Assembly: GCA_904501795.1 (NCBI GenBank) | Contig: CAJGCK010000007.1 | Span: 1 to 30,094, forward strand | Length of the DNA stretch: 30,094 nucleotides | Reading direction: 5' to 3' | Source: an uncultured Clostridia bacterium | Lineage (GTDB): Bacteria; Bacillota; Clostridia; Christensenellales; Borkfalkiaceae | Shown here: positions 23,116 through 30,040 of the stretch, piece after piece | Numbering within the stretch: position 1 is the stretch's first letter | Layout of the letters: every line of letters starts with the position of its first letter | The notes under the pieces: generated by a model | Told to the model about the DNA's origin: nothing | The model's database searches: none | What the model saw: only the letters and a program-made list of their open reading frames with translations | Translations under genes and position numbers: made by a program

Positions 23116-23159
23116 GGTTAAAACTTGACAAAAATTCTAAATTATATCATAATTTAACC
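23116..23159 (+). promoter_or_regulatory. purA operon promoter inside a short inverted repeat
   Basis: TTGACA (23125-23130), 17 bases, CATAAT (23148-23153). GGTTAAA (23116-23122) and TTTAACC (23153-23159) flank it as a perfect seven-base inverted repeat. A further small hairpin, GGCTAAAAGCC (23172-23182), precedes the AAAGGAG site. The rest of the 22977-23196 spacer is A-rich and shows nothing else I can name. Confidence 0.7.
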
Positions 23160-23196
23160 GTAAAAAACAAGGGCTAAAAGCCGAAAGGAGAAGAAG

Positions 23197-24468
23197 ATGT
23201 TAACAGCAATATGCGGTATAAACTGGGGTGACGAAGGAAAGGGAAGAATGGTAGACCTTCTTTCAAGTGATTACGACGTGGTAGTTAGATACCAAGGCGG
23301 AAACAACGCGGGGCATACCGTTATAAATGAACGTGGTAAATTCGTATTAAACTTGTTGCCTTCGGGTATACTTCGTGAAGAAGTAGTGAACGTAATGGGC
23401 AACGGAATGGTAGTAGACATAAAGCATCTCGTAGAAGAGATGGGAAGATTGCAATCGGCGGGTATCAAGATTACGCCTGCAAACTTAAAGATAAGTGATA
23501 GAGCGGTTATAACCATGCCGTACAACGTAATGCAAGACTGCTTAGAAGAAGCGCGACTTGCTGATAAAAAATACGGTTCAACCAAACGTGGCATAGGCCC
23601 TATATACGGCGATAAATATATGAAAAAAGCGGTAAGAATGGGCGAACTTTTCGACTTAGAAATGCTTAGAGAAAGGTTAAAAGACATTGTTGAATGGAAA
23701 AACTTGACCATAAGCAACGTGTATAACGCAGAGCCTGTAACGTTAGACGGTATGATGGAATACCTTACCGAATACGGCAAAAAACTATTGCCTTTCGTTT
23801 GCGACACGGGTTTATATTTAAACGAAGCGAACAAGCAAGGTAAAAAAATAATGTTTGAAGCGCAACTCGGCGCACTTCGTGACATAGACTTTGGTATTTA
23901 TCCTTATACTTCAAGTTCAAACACCATAGCGTCGTACGCACCAATAGGCGCAGGCGTGCCCAACTTAAAATTAGACCTTTCGATAGGTATAATGAAAGCG
24001 TATTCTACTTGCGTTGGTGAAGGACCTTTCACCGTTGAATATTTTGGTGAAAAGGCAGAAGAACTAAGAAAAGCAGGCGGAGAATACGGCGCCGCAACGG
24101 GTAGACCCCGTCGTGTAGGACCTTTCGACGTGGTTGCAAGTAAATACGGTATCCGTATGCAAGGCGCTGACGAAATTGCTCTAACCAAACTCGACGTTAT
24201 GAGTTATATGAAAGAGATAGAAGTTTGCGTTGGCTACGAACTTGACGGGAATGTTACTACCGAATTTCCGTTCACGCAAAAATTAGACAAATACAAACCC
24301 GTTTACGTGACCAAAAAAGGTTGGCAAGCGGATATTAGCAAATGTAGAAAGAAAGAAGACCTTCCTAAAGAAGCGCTCGACTATATTTTATTCTTAGAAG
24401 AACAACTCGGTACCAAAATCAAATACGTAAGCGTTGGAGCAGAAAGGGAAGCGTATATAGTATTATAA
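23197..24468 (+). CDS. purA: Adenylosuccinate synthetase
   Basis: 423 residues, normal length. PurA joins IMP and aspartate using GTP, the first committed step to AMP. GINWGDEGKGRMVD (7-20) forms the phosphate loop with catalytic Asp12. NNAGHTV (36-42) holds catalytic His40. GSTKRGIGP (about 126-134) and the TGRPRRVGPFD segment (about 303-313) are family marks. It has its own promoter and strong ribosome site. No other purine genes are adjacent, and the genes downstream are unrelated in pathway. Confidence 0.97.
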   Translation: MLTAICGINWGDEGKGRMVDLLSSDYDVVVRYQGGNNAGHTVINERGKFVLNLLPSGILREEVVNVMGNGMVVDIKHLVEEMGRLQSAGIKITPANLKISDRAVITMPYNVMQDCLEEARLADKKYGSTKRGIGPIYGDKYMKKAVRMGELFDLEMLRERLKDIVEWKNLTISNVYNAEPVTLDGMMEYLTEYGKKLLPFVCDTGLYLNEANKQGKKIMFEAQLGALRDIDFGIYPYTSSSNTIASYAPIGAGVPNLKLDLSIGIMKAYSTCVGEGPFTVEYFGEKAEELRKAGGEYGAATGRPRRVGPFDVVASKYGIRMQGADEIALTKLDVMSYMKEIEVCVGYELDGNVTTEFPFTQKLDKYKPVYVTKKGWQADISKCRKKEDLPKEALDYILFLEEQLGTKIKYVSVGAEREAYIVL

Positions 24469-24471
24469 TAA

Positions 24472-25968
24472 ATGGAAAGACAAAGCGGAATTTTAATGCC
24501 GATATTTTCGTTGCCGTCTAAATACGGCATAGGCGATTTCGGTGAAGAAAGTTATAAATTCGTAGATTATTTAGAGAGTGCAAACCAAAAGATATGGCAA
24601 ATTCTCCCGCTCGTTCAAACGGGCTCGGGAAATTCGCCGTATTCTTCGGTATGCTCTAATTCGTTTAATCCCTATTATATCAGTTTATCCGCTTTGAAAG
24701 ACGAAGGCGTTTTAACCGAGCGCGAACTAGAGTTTGCGACTTCGCAAGTTAAAATGGTCGACTATGGAAAGTTGTACCGTGTAAGAGACTTGCTTTTAAG
24801 AAAAGCCTTTTATCGTTACGATAAAACTTCTTTAGAATACGTTAAGTTCAAAAACGGTAAAGAGTTTTACGATTATGCCTTGTTTATGGCAATAAAAGAG
24901 CATAGCGGGTACAAACCTTTTTACGAATGGGAAAAAGAGTATAAATACCGCAACAAAAAAGCGCTAAAAGCGTTTGCTCTATCACATAGTGAAGAAATTG
25001 AGTTTAGACGTTTTTTGCAGTTTATCGCAAAAAAACAGTGGCTCAACTTAAAAAAATACGCCAATAAAAAGGGCGTTAAAATAATGGGGGATATGCCGTT
25101 ATACGTTTCGCAAGACAGTGTGGACGTGTGGCTTAACCCAAATCTATTCAAGTTAGACAAAGATTTAAACCCCACCAAAGTTGCGGGAGTTCCGCCCGAT
25201 TATTTTTCTCAATCGGGTCAACTTTGGGGTAACCCCCTTTATGATTACGACAATAATAAAGAAGGCTGTATACGTTGGTGGGTATCTAGGATAACTAACA
25301 CGTTAAAAATATACGACTACGTTCGTATAGACCATTTTCGCGCGTTAGATAGGTATTACGAAATACCTTTCGGTGCAAAAGACGCTACGCAAGGCGTTTG
25401 GGTGAGTGCGCCCGGCAGAGAACTTTTCGATAGAGTTTTTGAAAAGGTGAAAAGGGATAAAATAGTTGCCGAAGACCTTGGAATTATAGACGACGGGGTT
25501 AGGGACTTGTTAAGATATGCAAACCTTCCCGGTATGAAAATACTTTCGTTTGCATTTAACGGCGACCCAGACAACTTGTATTTACCCGAAAACGCGGTGG
25601 AAAACGGCGTGTGCTACACGGGCACGCACGACAACGACACGTTAATGGGATTATGGGATAATTCTAACGACTGGGATAGGGCAAACTTGCTAATGGGCGT
25701 TAACCGTAGCCTAAAAAAGATGAATATTAATAGACAGGTTAGCGACAAAGCTTCTTTTGTAAAAGCGGTTATTGAACTAGGCTACAAGAGTAAGTCGCAA
25801 GCGTTTATCGTCCCTATACAAGACGTGTTTGGACTATCTAGCGAGTATAGAATAAACGTTCCTGGCACGATAAGTGAAAAGAACTGGTCGGTACGTATAG
25901 CAAAAAAACACTTTAAGAAAAGTTATGCGGACGCGCTAAAAAAACTAACAATTAAATATGGGAGATAA
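24472..25968 (+). CDS. malQ: 4-alpha-glucanotransferase (amylomaltase)
   Basis: 498 residues, GH77 family. It transfers 1,4-alpha-glucan segments between maltodextrins, in glycogen or maltose metabolism. The catalytic residues are Asp287 (RIDHFR, nucleophile), Glu334 (VAEDLG, acid/base) and Asp387 (GTHDND). GDMPLYVSQDSVDVW (about 206-220) and the QSGQLWGNPLYDY segment (about 247-259) are family signatures. The ATG lies 3 bases after the purA stop without a visible Shine-Dalgarno site, so it is probably translated by coupling. Confidence 0.96.
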   Translation: MERQSGILMPIFSLPSKYGIGDFGEESYKFVDYLESANQKIWQILPLVQTGSGNSPYSSVCSNSFNPYYISLSALKDEGVLTERELEFATSQVKMVDYGKLYRVRDLLLRKAFYRYDKTSLEYVKFKNGKEFYDYALFMAIKEHSGYKPFYEWEKEYKYRNKKALKAFALSHSEEIEFRRFLQFIAKKQWLNLKKYANKKGVKIMGDMPLYVSQDSVDVWLNPNLFKLDKDLNPTKVAGVPPDYFSQSGQLWGNPLYDYDNNKEGCIRWWVSRITNTLKIYDYVRIDHFRALDRYYEIPFGAKDATQGVWVSAPGRELFDRVFEKVKRDKIVAEDLGIIDDGVRDLLRYANLPGMKILSFAFNGDPDNLYLPENAVENGVCYTGTHDNDTLMGLWDNSNDWDRANLLMGVNRSLKKMNINRQVSDKASFVKAVIELGYKSKSQAFIVPIQDVFGLSSEYRINVPGTISEKNWSVRIAKKHFKKSYADALKKLTIKYGR

Positions 25969-25971
25969 AAG

Positions 25972-26475
25972 GTGGGCAAAAGAGATAAAAAAGCAGTTTT
26001 AAAGATAATACTTTACTTCTCTATAACGCTCACTTTGTCGTTTATATTCATAAATTCCGCTCTACCTAAAACGATATCTAGTGAAGGCTCGGGCTCGGCT
26101 TATAAGGCGTTAATATCGGCGGTTTCAACGTTGTTCGGTGAAAATTTTGCCACCGCATTTTCGCAAAAATTCACACCGCTATTTTTAAGAAAACTCGCTC
26201 ACTTTTTAGAGTTTTCACTGCTCAGCGTTCAAATAATAACGGTATACGCTCTATCTAATAGACTGACAATAAAAAATCTTTTCGAGTTGTTTGCGATAGG
26301 GCTTTTAGTGGCGGTGGTGGACGAAAGTATTCAAATTCTATCCCAACGCGGAGCTTCGGTAATAGACGTTTTGATTGATTTGTCGGGCTATGCTCTAGTT
26401 CTTTTGGTCTATTGCGGATTATATTTCTTGGTAAAAAAACGTAAAAAAGAAAAAGATAATTATGGAAAAAACTGA
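25972..26475 (+). CDS. VanZ-like membrane protein
   Basis: 167 residues. The first helix is at about 10-30, then a loop with the HFLEF-type motif (RKLAHFLEF, about 73-81), helices at about 78-97 and 103-122, the DESIQ...GASVIDVLID motif (about 117-136) and a last helix at about 135-155. The acidic and histidine residues typical of VanZ-like proteins are present. The family is named after a teicoplanin-resistance protein, but most members are of unknown function and this does not imply resistance. The start is GTG, 3 bases after malQ. It overlaps the peptidase gene by 14 bases. Confidence 0.85.
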   Translation: MGKRDKKAVLKIILYFSITLTLSFIFINSALPKTISSEGSGSAYKALISAVSTLFGENFATAFSQKFTPLFLRKLAHFLEFSLLSVQIITVYALSNRLTIKNLFELFAIGLLVAVVDESIQILSQRGASVIDVLIDLSGYALVLLVYCGLYFLVKKRKKEKDNYGKN

Positions 26476-26929
26476 TTATAAAAAACAACTTAACGAAAAG
26501 GGCATGGTAGTGTTCGTACCAAGGGGTAACAGTATGTGGCCGATGCTTAAAAACAATCATCAGTCGGTTATAATATTGCCCAAAACTAATCCTATAAAGG
26601 TTTACGACGTTATTTTTTATGTTCGAAAAGACGGCAGTTACGTTTTGCACAGAGTATTAGCAGAGAAAAACGGTCAATACGCCGTTTGCGGTGACAGTCA
26701 AATTGAACTTGAAACGGTATCAAACGACCAAATTATCGGCGTTATGAAAGGCTTTTACAAAGGTAAAAAATTTATAGAAGCCACAGATGAAAAGTATCTA
26801 AGAAAGGTGGAAAAATGGTATAAAAACAAGTCTAGGCGTAAAGCGGTGCTAAAATTTTTTCATTTTAGAGTTAAAGTCAAGAAAAGACTTTTAAGAATTT
26901 TAAAAAAAAGTAAAAGAGAAAGCAAATGA
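26462..26929 (+). CDS. S24/S26 family peptidase-like protein without membrane segment
   Basis: 155 residues. The signal-peptidase-like box PRGNSMWPML places the nucleophile at Ser24. The second box DGSYVLHRVLA has His63 where type I bacterial signal peptidases use Lys, so a Ser-His arrangement as in SipW/S26B enzymes is likely. CGDSQIE (about 81-87) is the third conserved box. There is no N-terminal or C-terminal transmembrane helix. The last 45 residues are strongly basic (Lys/Arg-rich) and could bind membrane phospholipid or nucleic acid. Its natural substrate is unknown. It overlaps both neighbours (vanZ by 14 bases, proA by 4). Confidence 0.75.
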   Translation: MEKTDYKKQLNEKGMVVFVPRGNSMWPMLKNNHQSVIILPKTNPIKVYDVIFYVRKDGSYVLHRVLAEKNGQYAVCGDSQIELETVSNDQIIGVMKGFYKGKKFIEATDEKYLRKVEKWYKNKSRRKAVLKFFHFRVKVKKRLLRILKKSKRESK

Positions 26930-28176
26930 TTAACTTAAACGAAATAGGCGCATTATCAAAACAAGCGTCAAACCAACTTAAAAACTTAACCGACGCGGAA
27001 ATTAACGCAACGTTATTACATACCGCAAAACTTATTAGAGAAAGAAAAGAATATTTACAAACCCAAAACAAAATAGACGTTGAGAATGCTAAAATTAGCG
27101 GTAAGACGGACGGGTTTATAGATAGGCTTTTGCTAACCGATAGGGTTATTGAAGGTATTGCCGAAGGGATAGAACAAGTTGCTTCGCTTGAAACCCCGCT
27201 TGATAAAAGCGTTTACTCGTATAGAAACGAAGCGCAAGGCATTTTCGTAGAGCAAAAGACTGTTCCGTTCGGCGTAATAGGCATTATATACGAATCTCGC
27301 CCCAACGTAACTGCAGACGCTTTCGCGCTATGTTTTAAGACTAAAAACGCAGTGGTGCTAAAAGGTGGTAGCGACGCCATAAACTCAAATATAGCGATGG
27401 TTTCGGTTATAAGGGAAGCTCTTAAAGATAAAGGAGTAAATCCATACGCCGTAACCGTTATAGAAGACACTTCGCGTGAAACGACTAAAGAGTTTATGAA
27501 ACTTAAAAAGTATATCGACCTACTTATCCCACGAGGAAGCGCGTCTTTAATTAAGGCGACGGTGGATAACGCTACTATACCTATCATAGAAACGGGCTCT
27601 GGCAACTGCCACGTTTACGTAGATAAATTTGCCGATATCGAAAAGGCGGTTAATGTAATTTTTAACGCCAAGACCCAACGATATAGCGTATGTAACGCTT
27701 GCGAATCTTTAGTAATTCACCAAACTGTTTTAGAAGAAGCGTTACCACGTATCGCAAAAAAACTTGCCGAAAAGCAAGTTGAAATCAGGGTAGACGCTCG
27801 CGCTAAACAAGTGCTTAAAAGCGGTGTTTTAGCCACCGAAGAAGATTTTTATACCGAATACGGTGGGCCGATAATATCAGTAAAAACGGTAGACACGATG
27901 GAACAAGCGATTGCACATATAAACGAGCATAGTACGGGGCATAGCGAGAGTATTATTACCGAAGACAAAACTAGGGCTGAAAAGTTTATGAACGAGATAG
28001 ATTCTTCTACCGTTTATCACAACGCGTCTACAAGGTTTACAGACGGGTTTGTGTTCGGCTTAGGTGCGGAAATAGGCATAAGCACCCAAAAATTGCACGC
28101 GCGTGGACCTATGGGCTTGGGCGCGCTAGTTACTACTAAGTTTTTTGCTTACGGCAACGGCTCGGTAAGAAAATAG
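26926..28176 (+). CDS. proA: Gamma-glutamyl phosphate reductase
   Basis: 416 residues, full length. ProA reduces gamma-glutamyl phosphate to glutamate semialdehyde in proline synthesis. The aldehyde-dehydrogenase fold has PFGVIGIIYESRPNVT (114-129), the LIPRGSASLI segment (200-209) and the catalytic Cys256 in RYSVCNACE. FTDGFVFGLGAEIGIST and LHARGPMGLGALVT close the family signature. It starts in an ATGA overlap with the peptidase gene. No proB (glutamate 5-kinase) is in the window. Confidence 0.96.
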   Translation: MINLNEIGALSKQASNQLKNLTDAEINATLLHTAKLIRERKEYLQTQNKIDVENAKISGKTDGFIDRLLLTDRVIEGIAEGIEQVASLETPLDKSVYSYRNEAQGIFVEQKTVPFGVIGIIYESRPNVTADAFALCFKTKNAVVLKGGSDAINSNIAMVSVIREALKDKGVNPYAVTVIEDTSRETTKEFMKLKKYIDLLIPRGSASLIKATVDNATIPIIETGSGNCHVYVDKFADIEKAVNVIFNAKTQRYSVCNACESLVIHQTVLEEALPRIAKKLAEKQVEIRVDARAKQVLKSGVLATEEDFYTEYGGPIISVKTVDTMEQAIAHINEHSTGHSESIITEDKTRAEKFMNEIDSSTVYHNASTRFTDGFVFGLGAEIGISTQKLHARGPMGLGALVTTKFFAYGNGSVRK

Positions 28177-28231
28177 ATTAGCCTAAATGGTAAAGATAAT
28201 ATAAAGATAATATAAATATATTTCATAAAAG

Positions 28232-28265
28232 AAAAAAGCACCGCGACGTAACCGTCGCGGTGCTT
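28232..28265 (-). terminator. Intrinsic terminator of the xre-like gene
   Basis: A perfect 13-base GC-rich stem (AAGCACCGCGACG with CGTCGCGGTGCTT, 28236-28265) closes a TAAC loop. Read on the minus strand, it is followed by a T-run (plus-strand A at 28232-28237). It lies between the convergent proA and xre genes and may also slow plus-strand read-through. Confidence 0.88.
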
Positions 28266-28278
28266 AAAATTTAAAAGA

Positions 28279-28875
28279 TTATTTAATTTTTCGGTATGAG
28301 AACCATAAAATTATAAGTATTTGTAAGGGGATACCTATAAGGTAAATCATCCACAAATTATTGACGGGGGTTAAAAGCGTGTTTAATAGAGTCAAGAACA
28401 CCGCCGTTATAGTGGACCATACGAGAAGGGAAGTTACTACCGCGTTAGAGATAGATTTGCCCCATACCGACATTAAAACAAGCATAATGATGCAAGTTAT
28501 AGGAATAGCGTAGATAAACGCCAACCACGTTTGTTCAAGCGAAGGGATAATAATGCCTAAGAAAGCAAAACAAAGGGTCGCAATAAGCCAAACCAAGCCG
28601 GTTGAAAGCAAACAAATAAGAAAACGCTTTTTAGGTAAATTTAACGGTTTAAATTGACTAACGGGTTTGGGCGGTTGAACTAAGGCGTCGATAGTAACGC
28701 CGTAAAATTGAGCGAGTTGGTGTAAAACCGCTAGGTCAGGCACCGATTCGCCACGCTCCCATTTGCTAACCGCTTTGTCGGTGTAATTAAGAATTTCGGC
28801 AAGTTCTAACTGCGTTAAATTTTTAGATTTTCTATATAAAATTAAATTTTGAGCGAGATTTTCTTTTACGTCCAT
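28279..28875 (-). CDS. XRE-family helix-turn-helix regulator with membrane domain
   Basis: 198 residues. The N-terminal Cro/C1-type domain spans about 8-63 (SKNLTQLELAEILNYTDKAV, WERGESVPDL), followed by a Pro-rich linker and four hydrophobic segments at about 84-108, 114-138, 144-166 and 172-193. This build, DNA-binding head plus short membrane domain, is common in Clostridia, and ligand or partner is generally unknown. It probably regulates itself or the divergent degV gene. The ATG lacks a Shine-Dalgarno site and its promoter leaves almost no leader. Confidence 0.9.
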   Translation of the reverse strand: MDVKENLAQNLILYRKSKNLTQLELAEILNYTDKAVSKWERGESVPDLAVLHQLAQFYGVTIDALVQPPKPVSQFKPLNLPKKRFLICLLSTGLVWLIATLCFAFLGIIIPSLEQTWLAFIYAIPITCIIMLVLMSVWGKSISNAVVTSLLVWSTITAVFLTLLNTLLTPVNNLWMIYLIGIPLQILIILWFSYRKIK

Positions 28876-28881
28876 ATTTTT

Positions 28882-28910
28882 ATTTTACCACAAAAATCGA
28901 TAATAAGCAA
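28882..28910 (-). promoter_or_regulatory. Promoter of the xre-like gene, predicted leaderless
   Basis: On the minus strand: TTGCTT (28910-28905), 17 bases, TAAAAT (28887-28882), then six bases to the ATG at 28875. The predicted transcript start coincides with the start codon, as at ispG. Confidence 0.65.
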
Positions 28911-28937
28911 GCGTTTTTGAGCCAAAACGGGCTTATT

Positions 28938-28950
28938 CTACCGTCGGTAG
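28938..28950. promoter_or_regulatory. 13-base palindrome, possible operator between xre and degV
   Basis: CTACCG-T-CGGTAG is a perfect inverted repeat with a one-base centre, GC-richer than the AT-rich spacer around it. It lies 28 bases upstream of the xre -35 box. Binding site for the XRE protein or another repressor is inference. Confidence 0.5.
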
Positions 28951-28962
28951 AGAGAGATAAAA

Positions 28963-28996
28963 AAACTCTATTTTGTAAAAACAAAGTTTAGAGTTT
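28963..28996. repeat. Interrupted inverted repeat upstream of degV
   Basis: AAACTCTA (28963-28970) pairs with TAGAGTTT (28989-28996), and inside it TTTGT (28972-28976) pairs with ACAAA (28981-28985). It is T-tailed only on the minus strand, so it could end antisense transcription or act as a binding site. Confidence 0.55.
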
Positions 28997-29013
28997 AAAA
29001 AAATGTAAATTGA

Positions 29014-29041
29014 TTGATTTAATTAAAATATAATGTAAAAT
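29014..29041 (+). promoter_or_regulatory. Tentative degV promoter
   Basis: TTGATT (29014-29019), 16 bases, TAAAAT (29036-29041). A TATAAT at 29029-29034 lacks a well-spaced -35 box. GGAGAG precedes the ATG at 29078. Confidence 0.4.
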
Positions 29042-29077
29042 ATAGTAAACGAATATTTTTTTGGAGAGAAACTTAAA

Positions 29078-29926
29078 ATGAAAATAGCAATATCGGCAGA
29101 ATCCACCATAGACTTAACTAAAGAGTTGATTAAAGAATATTCTATTTCCATCGTTCCCTTTCAAGTATTTTTAGGCGACGAAATGAAACAAGACGGTGAA
29201 GTTACGGTAGACGAAATTATAGAGTTTGTAAACCGCACCAAGATTTTACCCAAAACGGGCGCTGTAAACGAATTTCAGTTTGACGAATATTTTTCGGGGC
29301 TTTTAAAGGATAACGACGCGGTAGTTCATTTTTCTTTATCTAGCGAACTATCTTGCACTTACGCCAACGCAGTGCGCTCGGCTCAAAAGTTTAAGAACGT
29401 TTACGTTGTAGACACGAAAAGTCTTTCAACGGGCATAGCGTTACTTGCAATTTACGGCGCGGAACTTGTTAAAAAAGGGGAAGATGCAAAAGAAATTTAC
29501 GAAAAATGTTTAGAACGCGTACCTTTCGTTCAAGCAAGTTTCGAACTTAAAAGGTTAGACTACTTGCATAAAGGCGGTCGTTGTTCAGCACTTGCGCTAT
29601 TTGGTGCAAACCTATTAAAAATTCACCCGCAAATTATCGTTAAAGATGGTAAAATGGTGCCTGGTAAAAAATATAGGGGCTCGTTCGAACACGTTGTTAA
29701 AAATTATTGCCAAGATACCTTGCAAATGTTTGATAACCCCGACCTTTCAGTTGCGTTCGTAACGTATACTACTGCGGACGAGAGCGTAATAAACACCGCA
29801 CGTTCTTTCTTGGAACAAACGGGCTTTAAGAAAATTTACGTGACCCGTGCAGGCGGGACTATAACTAGCCACTGTGGTGAAGACTGTTTAGGCATACTTT
29901 ATATTAACGACGGCGGAAGAGATTAA
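29078..29926 (+). CDS. DegV family fatty-acid-binding protein
   Basis: 282 residues, typical. DegV/FakB proteins hold a fatty acid for phosphorylation by the FakA kinase, feeding phospholipid synthesis. The N-terminal domain starts IAISAESTIDLTKELIKEY, then VPFQVFLG (about 26-33), KTGAVNEFQF (about 66-75) and FSLSSELSCTY (about 87-97). ASFELKRLDYLHKGGRCS (about 157-174) matches the family motif that usually reads GGRIS. ITSHCGEDCLGIL near the end corresponds to the usual HCGPG-type motif but is altered. No fakA gene is near. Several paralogues per genome are normal, so the ligand is unknown. Confidence 0.93.
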   Translation: MKIAISAESTIDLTKELIKEYSISIVPFQVFLGDEMKQDGEVTVDEIIEFVNRTKILPKTGAVNEFQFDEYFSGLLKDNDAVVHFSLSSELSCTYANAVRSAQKFKNVYVVDTKSLSTGIALLAIYGAELVKKGEDAKEIYEKCLERVPFVQASFELKRLDYLHKGGRCSALALFGANLLKIHPQIIVKDGKMVPGKKYRGSFEHVVKNYCQDTLQMFDNPDLSVAFVTYTTADESVINTARSFLEQTGFKKIYVTRAGGTITSHCGEDCLGILYINDGGRD

Positions 29927-29935
29927 TAAAAAACG

Positions 29936-29996
29936 TAAAAAAGGCTAACGAATTTTGAAGTGAACCCCATTTAGTTCACACAATAAAAAAGGCTAA
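29936..29996 (+). repeat. 13-base direct repeat around the insertion-sequence tip
   Basis: TAAAAAAGGCTAA occurs at 29936-29948 and again at 29984-29996, a period of 48 bases, with the insertion-sequence end between and overlapping the second copy. It is A-rich and may be chance, but the identical GGCTAA part makes it notable. Confidence 0.6.
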
Positions 29997-29998
29997 TA

Positions 29999-30038
29999 AA
30001 AAAACCTTCTATGATATAATTTTCATAGGAGGTTTTTT
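29999..30038 (+). promoter_or_regulatory. Transposase promoter within a ribosome-site-hiding hairpin
   Basis: AAAAAACCTTCTATGA (29999-30014) pairs with TCATAGGAGGTTTTTT (30023-30038) over 16 bases with one U-G wobble. The loop holds the TATAAT box (30015-30020), which has an extended TG (30012-30013). The right arm contains the AGGAGG ribosome site (30027-30032). Transcripts begun inside start near 30027 and cannot fold; read-through transcripts can. Confidence 0.75.
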
Positions 30039-30040
30039 CT

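Noticed and set aside
23271..23885. Antisense frame of 204 codons within purA
   Set aside because: It lies fully opposite conserved purA coding sequence with no ribosome site or recognisable domain.
25972..26475. VanZ-like gene as a glycopeptide resistance determinant
   Set aside because: No vanA/H/X-type genes are nearby, and VanZ-like proteins are widespread without resistance.
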